The notes under the pieces: model-generated
The model's input: only the letters and a program-made list of their open reading frames with translations
Database searches by the model: none
Told to the model about the DNA's origin: nothing
Program-made: the position numbers and the translations under genes
Assembly (NCBI RefSeq): GCF_900114565.1
Contig: NZ_FOTM01000004.1
Location: 62,001 to 126,000 of the forward strand
Direction of reading: 5' to 3'
Source: Leifsonia sp. CL147
GTDB taxonomy: Bacteria; Actinomycetota; Actinomycetes; Actinomycetales; Microbacteriaceae
Length of the DNA: 64,000 nt
Shown: positions 54,718-63,404 of the stretch, piece by piece
Position numbering within the stretch: the stretch's first letter is position 1
How the letters are laid out: the number at the start of each line of letters is the position of its first letter

Positions 54718-54819
54718 AGATCCCTTGATTCGTGTCCTGATCCTGGGACCGGCGCGCCTGCGCCACTGAAAAGCCTGCTCGTCGCACCAAGCGGCGGACA
54801 GAAAGGAAAGAAACGAAAA

Positions 54820-56424
54820 ATGACCGCAATCACACGCCGTCGCGGGCGCGCCGCTCTCGCCATCGGCACGGTGGTGTCGCTCGGAGTACTGGGTGCCGTG
54901 GCAATCGGATCCGCGGCCTATGCTGCATCGATCGACACCGCACAGCAGGGCTCGATCATCATCCACAAATACACCAACCCCGGCAACGGCGACGAGAACC
55001 CGTCGGGCACCGGAACGGCCCCGAACACGGCACCGATCGCCGGTGTCGTCTTCGAGTACTGCTCGATCAACGGCATCAACCTGCTCGACGGCACCAACAC
55101 CGGCTGGGACGCGATCAACGCCATCCCGGCCACCGTGCTGCAGGCCGCTGCGGCGCAGGGCACGACACAGCTCGGCAGCTACACCCTGAGCGGGTGCACC
55201 AGCATGCCGGCGACGGACGCCGCCGGCATGTCCGCGTCGGTGAAGCTGCCTTTGGGTGCGTACTTCGTGCGTGAGGTCTCCGCGCCGTCGAATGTGGTCG
55301 ACAAGGCGGCGCCGTTCATCGTCACCTTGCCCACCCCGGCGGACCCGAAGAACCTCAGCGGCGACTGGGTGTACGACGTGAACCTCTACCCGAAGAACAC
55401 CACGGCCGACGGCCCGGTGAAGAATGTCGTGAACCAGCCGACGAACGGTGCCCTGCTGGGCGCTCCGGTGGAGTACCAGGTCACGCAGCTGGTCCCCGCA
55501 CTGGCGAGCGGTGACAGCTACACCAAGTTCACCCTGACCGACACGCTCGACACGAAGCTGACTCCGGACACGGTCACCCCGGTGACGGTCACCGGGATCC
55601 TCGGGGGAGCCAAGACGACCTTCGTCACGGGCGCCGACTACACCGTTGCGTGGTCCGGCCAGAAGCTCACGGTCACCTTCACTCCGGCAGGTCTGGCGAA
55701 GTTGCAGGCGGGCATGAACGTCGTCTTCGACTTCCAGGCCACGCCGAACACCCCGGGGGCGATCGACAACCAGGCGTTCGTGAACCTCAACGACTTCACG
55801 CTCACCCCGGGATCGCCGAACGGTCCGGACGGTTCGCCGACCAACACCACCACCACCCGCTGGGGCAACCTGACCCTCGAGAAGGTCAACGCCGCGAACA
55901 CCGCTGACGGCCTCTCGGGAGCCAAGTTCGAGGTCTACATGGGCACCACCGACCAGCAGTCCGGGTGCACCGCCGACATCACAGGGTTGCAGCAGGTGAC
56001 CACGGTCGGCTCGAGCTCACCGTTTGTCGTCACGTCCGACAGCGCCGGCATTCTCTCGATCGCCGGCCTCTGGATCGGCGACACCGAGAAGACCGTTGCA
56101 GCCGACGGCACCGTCTCCAACACGACGGTCGCCGGACACGACCTGCTGCAGCGCTGCTACGTCCTCAAGGAGATCCAGGCGCCGAACGGCTTCGTCCTCC
56201 CCACCGGTACCGCGGCACTCACCCCGGTGATGGTCAAGACCGGTGACAACGGCACCGTCCCGCTGGTGAAGATCGACAACACTCAGCAGGGCGTCCCGCA
56301 GCTGCCCTTCACCGGCTCGAACGTGCAGATCGCGCTCACCATCGGCGGCATCGCCCTGCTCGCCATCGCCTTCGGTGGGGTACTGATCATCCGACGCCGT
56401 ATCGCCAACCGCGAGAACGCGTAA
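54820..56424 (+). CDS. Major pilin, SpaA-type, LPXTG-anchored
   Basis: 534 residues. A signal peptide of about 37 residues comes first, then two isopeptide-type domains. The pilin motif WVYDVNLYPKN holds Lys192, the residue joined by the sortase to the next subunit. E-boxes occur at YFVREVSAP (Glu152) and YVLKEIQAPNGF (Glu451). LPFTG at 495-499, a hydrophobic span and RRRIANRENA form the sorting signal. This set is diagnostic of sortase-polymerised pili, as in Corynebacterium SpaA. GAAAGGAAAGAAACG before the ATG is a strong ribosome site. A large hairpin follows the gene before the sortase. Confidence 0.93.
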   Translation: MTAITRRRGRAALAIGTVVSLGVLGAVAIGSAAYAASIDTAQQGSIIIHKYTNPGNGDENPSGTGTAPNTAPIAGVVFEYCSINGINLLDGTNTGWDAINAIPATVLQAAAAQGTTQLGSYTLSGCTSMPATDAAGMSASVKLPLGAYFVREVSAPSNVVDKAAPFIVTLPTPADPKNLSGDWVYDVNLYPKNTTADGPVKNVVNQPTNGALLGAPVEYQVTQLVPALASGDSYTKFTLTDTLDTKLTPDTVTPVTVTGILGGAKTTFVTGADYTVAWSGQKLTVTFTPAGLAKLQAGMNVVFDFQATPNTPGAIDNQAFVNLNDFTLTPGSPNGPDGSPTNTTTTRWGNLTLEKVNAANTADGLSGAKFEVYMGTTDQQSGCTADITGLQQVTTVGSSSPFVVTSDSAGILSIAGLWIGDTEKTVAADGTVSNTTVAGHDLLQRCYVLKEIQAPNGFVLPTGTAALTPVMVKTGDNGTVPLVKIDNTQQGVPQLPFTGSNVQIALTIGGIALLAIAFGGVLIIRRRIANRENA

Positions 56425-56437
56425 CACCAATCCGTGT

Positions 56438-56476
56438 CAGGGGTGGAGCGGGCTCTCATCAGCCCGCCCACCCCCT
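56438..56476 (+). other. Intercistronic hairpin between pilin and sortase
   Basis: A long inverted repeat (about 16 pairs with one bulge, loop CTCATC) lies in the 69 bp between the pilin stop and the sortase start. No T-run follows, so it is not a classical terminator. It could stabilise the pilin mRNA or lower sortase expression relative to the pilin, which is needed in greater amount. Confidence 0.6.
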
Positions 56477-56493
56477 GAACCGTTGAAGACACC

Positions 56494-57450
56494 ATGCCCC
56501 GATACAGCCCACGCCACGCACCGCCAAAAGCGAAGTGGCGACCCAGTTTCGTCCTCATCCTCACGGTCTTGCTCGCCGTCGTGGGGGCGAGTGTCCTCGC
56601 GTACTCACCCGCAGCGAGCTGGATCAACGACTACAACCAGTCGCTTGTCGTCCGGCAATACAACGACGCGATCAAGAAGGTCAAGCCGACCGCCTCCCAG
56701 CAGCTTTCCGTAGCGCGCCGCTACAATGCCGACCTCTCGGCAGGCGCGGTCCTCGAGGCCAACACCCATGTGCCCCTCGGCAACGGTACGAGCACTCAGA
56801 AGAGCTACGACTACTGGGAGCTGCTCGACACCCCCAACGGGGCGATGTCCCGCATCCAGATCCCCGCCATCGGCGTCGACCTCCCTATCTACCACGGCAC
56901 CAGCGACGAAACGCTCCTCAAAGGCGCCGGCCACCTCCAGGGGACATCGCTCCCTATCGGCGGCAAGAACACACACTCGGTCATCACGGCACACCGGGGT
57001 CTCGCCGATTCCACCATGTTCACCAACCTCGACAAAGTGAAGGTCGGCGACACCTTCACCTTGACGACCTTCGGGCAAGTGATCACCTACAAAGTCTTCG
57101 ACACCCGCGTCGTGGCGCCCGAAGACACCGCCACGCTTCGTCAGGAGGCCGGACGCGACCTGGTCACCCTGGTCACCTGCACGCCGCTCGGCATCAACAC
57201 CCACCGCATCCTCGTGACCGGAAAACGCATCCTCCCGACCCCGCCCAAAGAGCTGCGAGCGGCCGCCAACACCAAGCCGGAACTGCACTTCCCCTGGTGG
57301 CTCGTCCTCTACGGCGCGAGCCTGCTCCTCATCGCCTCCTACACCGTCTGGGCCGGACGCACCCAAACGCCCGGTCGCCTCCCACCATCGAGTACACGAA
57401 GACTGCACGAAATACGCCGTCGGAACGTGCAATCTGTGTGGACTCGATAG
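56494..57450 (+). CDS. Class C sortase (pilus polymerase)
   Basis: 318 residues. One N-terminal span (FVLILTVLLAVVGASVLAY, about 19-37) and one C-terminal span (WWLVLYGASLLLIASYTVWA) flank the catalytic domain, as in class C sortases. The catalytic residues are His167 (ITAHRG), Cys229 (LVTCTPLG) and Arg238 (NTHRILVTGKR). A tryptophan-containing segment near 108 (YDYWELLDTPNG) sits where the class C lid is expected. The enzyme would join SpaA-type subunits through pilin Lys192 and LPFTG, then help attach the fibre to the wall. It ends 16 bp from the convergent metallopeptidase-family gene. Confidence 0.93.
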   Translation: MPRYSPRHAPPKAKWRPSFVLILTVLLAVVGASVLAYSPAASWINDYNQSLVVRQYNDAIKKVKPTASQQLSVARRYNADLSAGAVLEANTHVPLGNGTSTQKSYDYWELLDTPNGAMSRIQIPAIGVDLPIYHGTSDETLLKGAGHLQGTSLPIGGKNTHSVITAHRGLADSTMFTNLDKVKVGDTFTLTTFGQVITYKVFDTRVVAPEDTATLRQEAGRDLVTLVTCTPLGINTHRILVTGKRILPTPPKELRAAANTKPELHFPWWLVLYGASLLLIASYTVWAGRTQTPGRLPPSSTRRLHEIRRRNVQSVWTR

Positions 57451-57466
57451 TGTGGGGCGACCGGGC

Positions 57467-57910
57467 TCAGAAGTGGCGGTAGCGGTCCGGCGCCAGGTCC
57501 CACGGGTCCTTGCCGAGCAGTTCGGCGACAGCGCGGAAGACGCATCCCTCGATGTACATGCGGCGGTGGACCTCGTCGTCGCGGTGCAGCTTCGTCAGGC
57601 GCTGGATCGGGATGCGGTAGAGCACGATGCGACGACGGGCGGCATCCACTCGCCAGCGGTCCACCCCGTCCTCGCCCGAGTTGCCGATCGGGGTCGCCGC
57701 GACCTCGAAGTGCACGTTCGACAGTTCCTCCGGCCAGACACCCTTGAGGTAGTCGGCGGTGGAGGCGACGGTCATGTCGAAGAAGTCGATCCGGTTCTGC
57801 AGCATCGGCAGGTGCGGACCGGTGACGGGCCCCCGCGCTCCGCGACCGTGCCTGCTCCGCCAGCGGCTCGTCGCCGGGGGCTGGCTGCTGGTGCGGCGAT
57901 TGCGGGGCAT
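57467..57910 (-). CDS. Metallopeptidase-family protein without the HExxH motif
   Basis: 147 residues, Arg/Pro/Ser-rich N-terminus, then LPMLQNRIDFFDMTVASTADYL and a C-terminal MYIEGCVFRAVAELLGKDPWDL. The context (beside DUF3499 and manB) and layout match the small zincin-like family (Pfam Zincin_1/DUF1025), whose members normally have HExxH. Here that region reads without an HExxH sequence, so zinc binding of the usual type looks unlikely. It is divergent from DUF3499 with 42 bp between start codons, so they may share regulatory DNA. The function is unknown. Confidence 0.75.
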   Translation of the reverse strand: MPRNRRTSSQPPATSRWRSRHGRGARGPVTGPHLPMLQNRIDFFDMTVASTADYLKGVWPEELSNVHFEVAATPIGNSGEDGVDRWRVDAARRRIVLYRIPIQRLTKLHRDDEVHRRMYIEGCVFRAVAELLGKDPWDLAPDRYRHF

Positions 57911-57952
57911 GTCGCCATCCTACGTCGGCCGCACTCGGCTATTCTGAGGGCG

Positions 57953-58162
57953 ATGTTGAGCCGACCCTGTTCCCGCGTCGCGTGTCCGCGCGACGCCGTG
58001 CAGACGCTCACGTACGTGTACGCGGACTCGATGGCGGTGCTCGGGCCGCTGAGCCTCAAGCACGAACCGCACGCCTACGATCTGTGCGCCATCCACGCGG
58101 AGCGGCTGTCCGCGCCGCAGGGCTGGCAGATCGTCCGGCACGTCGGAGTCACCGAGACCTGA
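57953..58162 (+). CDS. DUF3499 family protein
   Basis: 69 residues: MLSRPCSRVACPRDAVQTL, TYVYADSMAVLGPLSLKHEP, HAYDLCAIHAERLSAPQGW. The four cysteines/histidines (CSRVAC and DLCAIH) could bind a metal. This short protein is conserved across actinobacteria next to whiB2 and manB (Rv3258c in M. tuberculosis, from memory), with unknown function. The frame extends upstream without a plausible start; the ATG 57953 fits the family N-terminus. The 113 bp to manB hold degenerate repeats of a CGACCCGGCGC motif. Confidence 0.88.
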   Translation: MLSRPCSRVACPRDAVQTLTYVYADSMAVLGPLSLKHEPHAYDLCAIHAERLSAPQGWQIVRHVGVTET

Positions 58163-58262
58163 CCCGGCCGCCACGACCCGGCGCATGCGACCCCGGCCCG
58201 GCCCGGCCCCGCCCGTGCGACCTGACCCGGCGCCCACGACCCGGCGCGCACGACCCGGCGCG
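58163..58262. repeat. Degenerate CACGACCCGGCGC repeats before manB
   Basis: About five imperfect copies of a 14-base GC motif (CACGACCCGGCGC and variants) fill the space between DUF3499 and the manB -10 box. It looks like slippage-prone low-complexity DNA; no protein-binding meaning is evident. Confidence 0.5.
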
Positions 58263-58263
58263 A

Positions 58264-58269
58264 TAGGTT
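58264..58269 (+). promoter_or_regulatory. -10 box TAGGTT of manB (leaderless type)
   Basis: TAGGTT ends six bases before ATG 58276. No ribosome site is seen between, so a leaderless mRNA is likely, as for several other genes in the window. Confidence 0.5.
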
Positions 58270-58275
58270 AGGGCC

Positions 58276-59700
58276 ATGAGCATCACCGGCGACCCCCGTC
58301 TGCAGTCCGTCGTCAAGACCTACGACATCCGAGGGCTGGTGGGCACAGATCTCACCGAGGAGGTCGTGGAGGCCATCGCCGCCGCCTTCGTGGACGAGGT
58401 GGATGCTGCCGGCCGCGACGTGATCGTCGGCCACGACATGCGCGACTCGTCTCCGGGGTTCGCCGCCGCCTTCGCCCGGGGTGCGCGGACCCGCGGCGCC
58501 GACGTCGTGTCGATCGGCCTCTGCTCCACCGACGAGTCCTACTTCGCCTCCGGCCATCTGCAGGCGCCGGCCGCGATGTTCACGGCGAGCCACAACCCGC
58601 CCACCTACAACGGCATCAAGCTGTCACGTGCCGGCGCCCAGGGCCTCAGCATGGACACCGGTCTCCGCGCCGTGCGCGACCGGGCCGCGGCCTACCTGCG
58701 CGAAGGGATCCCGGCGGTCGCACGGCCTGGGGGCTTCCGCGAGGAGGACGTGCTGGAGCGGTATGCGGCCTATCTCCGATCGCTCGTGGATCTCGGCGGG
58801 ATCCGCCCGATCACGATCGTGGTCGATGCGGGCAACGGGATGGGCGGACTGACCGTACCGGCCGTGCTCCAGGAGGCCGCGGGACTCCCTCCGCTGCCGA
58901 TCACCATCGTGCCGCTCTACTTCGAGCTCGACGGGACCTTCCCGAACCACGAGGCGAACCCGCTGGAGCCGAAGAACCTGGTCGACCTGCAGCGTGCCGT
59001 CGTGGAGCAGGGGGCCGACCTCGGGCTCGCCTTCGACGGCGACGCCGACCGGTGCTTCGTGGTCGACGAGCGCGGTTCCGCCGTCACCCCGTCCGCCGTC
59101 GCCGCGATCGTTGCGCTGCGCGAGATCGCCCGCGTCCGCGCCGAGGACCCGGACGCCGAGATCACGATCATCCACAACCTGATCACCTCCAACATCGTCC
59201 CGGAGACGATCGAGGCCGCCGGCGCGACCCCGCTGCGCACGCGCGTGGGCCACTCCCTCATCAAGGATGCGATGCGGCAGTCCGGCGCGGTCTTCGGCGG
59301 CGAGCACTCCGCGCACTACTACTTCCGCGACTTCTGGAGCGCGGACAACGGGATGCTGGCCGCCATGCACCTGCTCGCCGAGTTCGGCGCGCAGGACCGC
59401 CCGCTCTCCGAGCTCGCCGCCCGGTACACGCCCTACGCGATGTCGGGCGAGATCAACTCGACCGTGGACGACGTGCCCGCAGCCTTCACCCGGATCGTCG
59501 AGGCCTTCGCGCCGCGGGCCGAGTTCGACGAGCTCGACGGTCTCACGGTCACCGGCCGCGTCGGCCAGGACGAGCCGTTCTGGTGGTTCTCCGTGCGCCC
59601 CTCCAACACCGAGCCCCTGCTGCGGCTCAACGTGGAGGCGGCCGACAACGCGACGATGGCACGGATCCGGGATGAGGTGCTCGGCCTCATTCGGGGCTGA
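58276..59700 (+). CDS. manB: Phosphomannomutase/phosphoglucomutase (ManB)
   Basis: 474 residues of the alpha-D-phosphohexomutase family. The phosphoserine loop is TASHNPPTYNG (catalytic Ser105), the metal loop FDGDADRCFVV, the sugar-specificity loop GGEHSAHYYFRDFWS and the phosphate-binding loop RPSNTEPLLRLNVEA. It makes mannose-1-phosphate from mannose-6-phosphate (or the glucose counterpart), feeding GDP-mannose for lipoglycans. The pairing with DUF3499 and adenosylhomocysteinase is conserved in actinobacteria. A TAGGTT box supports the chosen start. The length is normal. Confidence 0.94.
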   Translation: MSITGDPRLQSVVKTYDIRGLVGTDLTEEVVEAIAAAFVDEVDAAGRDVIVGHDMRDSSPGFAAAFARGARTRGADVVSIGLCSTDESYFASGHLQAPAAMFTASHNPPTYNGIKLSRAGAQGLSMDTGLRAVRDRAAAYLREGIPAVARPGGFREEDVLERYAAYLRSLVDLGGIRPITIVVDAGNGMGGLTVPAVLQEAAGLPPLPITIVPLYFELDGTFPNHEANPLEPKNLVDLQRAVVEQGADLGLAFDGDADRCFVVDERGSAVTPSAVAAIVALREIARVRAEDPDAEITIIHNLITSNIVPETIEAAGATPLRTRVGHSLIKDAMRQSGAVFGGEHSAHYYFRDFWSADNGMLAAMHLLAEFGAQDRPLSELAARYTPYAMSGEINSTVDDVPAAFTRIVEAFAPRAEFDELDGLTVTGRVGQDEPFWWFSVRPSNTEPLLRLNVEAADNATMARIRDEVLGLIRG

Positions 59701-59727
59701 GGGTGCCGGGATGCGACAATAGGGGCC

Positions 59728-61205
<1,478 letters not shown>

Positions 61206-61206
<1 letters not shown>

Positions 61207-61757
61207 TGGCCCTCGACTTCGCCGACCGGGAGCTCCCCGACGGCCTGATCCTCCGGGTGCGGAGGGAGCAGGACGCCGGGCCGCTCGCCGCCGCCTACCA
61301 GCGCAACCGCGGCCACCTGGCGCCGTGGGATCCGACCCGCACCGAGGACTTCTTCACCGAGGCAGGACAGCTCGCCCAGATCCGCGAGCTGCTGGCTCTG
61401 CGGGAGATGGATGCTGCGCTCCCGCTGGTCATCGCCGACGGCGACCAGATCGCCGGAGGAGTCACCCTCAGCCACCTCGTGCGCGGCGCCTTCCAGTCGG
61501 CGAACATCGGCTACTGGCTGGACCGCGATCATGTCGGGCGCGGGCTCGCGTCAGCGGCGATCGCAGCCGTCATCGAGGTGGCGCGCGACGACTACGGGCT
61601 CCACCGCATCCAGGCCGCCACGATGCTCGCGAACCACGCATCGCAGTCGGTCCTGACGCGCGCCGGATTCGAGCGGATCGGCGTAGCGCCCAACTACCTG
61701 GAGATCGCCGGCCGCTGGCAGGACCACGTCCTGTTCCAGCGCATCCTGCACGACTGA
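61206..61757 (+). CDS. GNAT family N-acetyltransferase (RimJ/RimL-like)
   Basis: 183 residues. NIGYWLDRDHVGRGLASAAI holds the acetyl-CoA pyrophosphate loop (V-G-R-G-L-A), followed by LHRIQAATMLANHASQSVL and RAGFERIGVAPNYLEIAGRW, the usual RimJ/RimL order. The first A of the ATG is the last base of the adenosylhomocysteinase stop (TGATG), so they are coupled. The final 24 bases before the stop are repeated about 300 bp downstream, next to the toxin-immunity remnants; the gene itself is intact. The substrate is unknown, possibly a protein N-terminus. Confidence 0.87.
61731..61754 (+). repeat. Left copy of a 24-bp direct repeat (GNAT gene end)
   Basis: These 24 bases form the end of the GNAT coding sequence. 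They recur exactly at 62032-62055; after them both copies continue with weaker similarity for about 30 bases (see ATCGG, GGAG, CGCCT in both). Before them similarity stops sharply. Confidence 0.85.
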
Positions 61758-61786
61758 GCGGTGATCGGCAGGAGCGATGCGCCTGC

Positions 61787-61831
61787 TAGTGAAGGAAATC
61801 CGACCGGATACCGTTCGGATTTCCTTCACTA
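61787..61831. repeat. Long perfect inverted repeat (17-bp stem, 11-base loop)
   Basis: Arms 61787-61803 and 61815-61831 pair perfectly (each arm contains GTGAAGGAAATCC or its complement). No T-run follows. It lies 30 bp after the GNAT stop and could end transcription by hairpin alone, or be the end of a mobile or recombination element. A related hairpin follows at 61840. Confidence 0.85.
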
Positions 61832-61839
61832 CTGCCATC

Positions 61840-61869
61840 TGAAGGAGAATCGACCCTCGATCTCCTTCA
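61840..61869. repeat. Second inverted repeat with the same GAAGGA arm
   Basis: TGAAGGAGA (61840-61848) pairs with 61861-61869 and TCGA (61850-61853) with TCGA (61857-61860), with one bulged A and a CCC loop. The arms start like those of the larger hairpin (TGAAGGA), so the two look related in origin. Nothing else is recognised in 61870-61928. Confidence 0.75.
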
Positions 61870-61928
61870 ATTGGACGTACTGATGGGGACGGCAACCTAG
61901 CGAACCCACGCGCTTCTCCGCGCGACCA

Positions 61929-62015
61929 CTACGCGCTTGCGTCTCCGATTGGCAACCAATCATCCTCGGCCAGGTACACGACGAGATGCTCCAGAGAGTC
62001 CGGCTCGATATTCAC
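61929..62015 (-). pseudogene. Truncated copy of the immunity-like gene (N-terminal 28 codons)
   Basis: Reads VNIEPDSLEHLVVYLAEDDW, LPIGDASA and a stop, matching the first 28 residues of the three intact genes upstream. The GTG start overlaps a TGA that ends a GWGK tail (62013-62031), the same junction as in the intact cassettes. The fragment is cut off after 28 codons. The GWGK tail is itself joined to the right copy of the 24-bp repeat (62032). Confidence 0.75.
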
Positions 62016-62031
62016 TTTCCCCATCCTTGTG

Positions 62032-62055
62032 CTGTTCCAGCGCATCCTGCACGAC
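62032..62055 (+). repeat. Right copy of the 24-bp direct repeat
   Basis: Exact copy of 61731-61754, followed by about 30 bases of weaker similarity. It separates the truncated immunity-like fragment from the intact immunity-like gene at 62115. The 62056-62114 stretch holds no other feature. Confidence 0.85.
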
Positions 62056-62114
62056 GGACATCGGAGGGAGGAATCCGCCTTCGCACGCCAGCGGGCTATC
62101 TCACGCATCGTCGT

Positions 62115-62504
62115 TCACCAATCGTCGTCGTCAAACCGTGCGCTCAGCTGGGGGAGCTCGGCCTCGACGTGCTCGCCTTCTTCCGTGAGATCGAACACGC
62201 AGGACCAGCCCCAGTCTCTGTCGTCGCGGCCTTCCGGCATATACACCCGAGACAGGCGCTCGATCTGGTCATCGATGGTGCCGGGCCATTCGGCGAGCCG
62301 GCCCTTCTTCCAGTCGATCGTGCCGATCCTGATGTACCCGGCTTCCGCCAAGGCGCGGGCGGTGGCAAGGACGAGCGCCTTCCGTTTCACGTCGTCCGGT
62401 TCGAAGAACGTCTTCGCCGCGTAGTTCGCCGCGTCGATCTGAAGCCAGTCACCAGCGGCCATATTCAAATACAGATGTTCGAGCGAGTCTGGCTCGATCG
62501 TCAT
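62115..62504 (-). CDS. Immunity-like small protein, copy 3
   Basis: 129 residues, acidic, from ATG 62504: MTIEPDSLEHLYLNMAAGDW, RALAEAGYIRIGTIDWKKGR, LAEWPGTIDDQIERL. It is homologous to the proteins at 62586 and 63000 but the most divergent, with the central GDLQYRDP block replaced. The start overlaps the stop of a toxin-tail remnant (ATGA), the same junction as in the intact cassette. No known domain is recognised. Small acidic proteins repeated behind toxin ends usually neutralise the toxin; this is inference. Confidence 0.75.
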   Translation of the reverse strand: MTIEPDSLEHLYLNMAAGDWLQIDAANYAAKTFFEPDDVKRKALVLATARALAEAGYIRIGTIDWKKGRLAEWPGTIDDQIERLSRVYMPEGRDDRDWGWSCVFDLTEEGEHVEAELPQLSARFDDDDW

Positions 62505-62590
62505 TTCCCCCACCCCTTCGGTAGATGCACCTCAATCGGCGTGCGGACACCTTGGGGAGGGACCCGGTCGACGGGTTCGCCCTCACTAGA
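62501..62590 (-). pseudogene. Remnant of a toxin 3' end
   Basis: About 28 codons in frame ending TPIEVHLPKGWGK and a stop. This matches the tail of the toxin-like protein at 63401 (KLTKVHLPKGWTK). It starts right after the stop of the copy 2 immunity-like gene without a start codon of its own, and its stop overlaps the ATG of copy 3. It is therefore an orphan toxin end, kept with its immunity gene. Confidence 0.72.
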
Positions 62591-62990
62591 GGAATTCCTC
62601 GAAGAAGCGGTCATCAGGCGTAGGAAGCGCCTCTACCACCCGCCGCCCCGACCCGGTCAGATTGAGCCAGCACACGTAGTACCAGTACCTGTCGTCCTCG
62701 ACCTCCGGCGTGTAAACCTCGTCGAGGTGTTCCATCTGCTCATCCAGAGTCCCGGGCCATTCCGCCCAATGAAGCCCGGTCTTCGCTTCCGGGTCCCGAT
62801 ACTGCAAGTCCCCGATGTGGATATAGCCCTCCGCCGCCAACGCCCTCACCACCGCCAAGAGGCGAGTTTTTCGCGTTGGAATATCGAGTTCAAAGTCGCC
62901 GGCATGGGAACTGGCGTCTCCGATCGGCAGCCAGTCGTCGTCGGCAATGTACAGGACCAGATGCTCCAACGAGTTCGGCTCGATAATCAT
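62586..62990 (-). CDS. Immunity-like small protein, copy 2
   Basis: 134 residues from ATG 62990 (MIIEPNSLEHLVLYIADDDW). An ATG three codons earlier is possible, but 62990 aligns with the other copies and has GAGG before it. GDLQYRDPEAKTGLHWAEWP is almost identical to copy 1, and VCWLNLTGSGRRVVEALP ends the fold. It follows copy 1 by nine bases with no toxin end between, unlike copy 3, so it may be a straightforward duplication. It is acidic overall and probably cytoplasmic. No domain is recognised. Confidence 0.78.
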   Translation of the reverse strand: MIIEPNSLEHLVLYIADDDWLPIGDASSHAGDFELDIPTRKTRLLAVVRALAAEGYIHIGDLQYRDPEAKTGLHWAEWPGTLDEQMEHLDEVYTPEVEDDRYWYYVCWLNLTGSGRRVVEALPTPDDRFFEEFL

Positions 62991-62999
62991 ATTCCTCAT

Positions 63000-63404
63000 C
63001 TAGACCAGTCCATCGAAGAAGCGGTCGTCAGGCTCAGGTAGTGTCTCGACGATGCGCCGTCCCTGTTCGGTGAGATTGAACCAGCACGCCCACCTCCAGT
63101 TGTCGTCGTCCCTTCGCTCGGGTGTGTAGATCTCGACGAGGTGCGCGATCTGCTCGTCTAAGCTCCCCGGCCATTCGGCCCAGTGAAGCCCGGTCTTGGC
63201 TCCCGGATCGCGGTACTGCAGATCACCGATGCCAATGTATCCGGCCTCCGAAAGCCGGCGGACTACGGCCGTAAGAAGAGACTTTCGCTTCGAGAGGTCT
63301 GTCTCGAAGTCGCCCGCGTACGCGTTGGTATTGCCGAGTTCCAACCAATCGTCCTCCGCCAAGTAAAGAATCAGGTGTTCGAGAGAGTCGGGTTGAATGA
63401 TCAC
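63000..63404 (-). CDS. Immunity-like small protein, copy 1
   Basis: 134 residues from GTG 63404 (VIIQPDSLEHLILYLAEDDW). The GTGA overlaps the stop of the toxin-like gene, so translation is coupled, a typical toxin-immunity arrangement. The longer frame from 63458 runs inside the toxin gene and was rejected. GDLQYRDPGAKTGLHWAEWP and WFNLTEQGRRIVETLPEP are shared with copy 2. As the copy directly behind the intact toxin end it is the most likely cognate immunity protein. This role is inferred from position only. Confidence 0.8.
   Translation of the reverse strand: MIIQPDSLEHLILYLAEDDWLELGNTNAYAGDFETDLSKRKSLLTAVVRRLSEAGYIGIGDLQYRDPGAKTGLHWAEWPGSLDEQIAHLVEIYTPERRDDDNWRWACWFNLTEQGRRIVETLPEPDDRFFDGLV

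Noticed and set aside
58163-58275. Regulatory operator in the CACGACCCGGCGC repeats
   Set aside because: The copies are degenerate, not symmetric and unevenly spaced; low-complexity slippage explains them.
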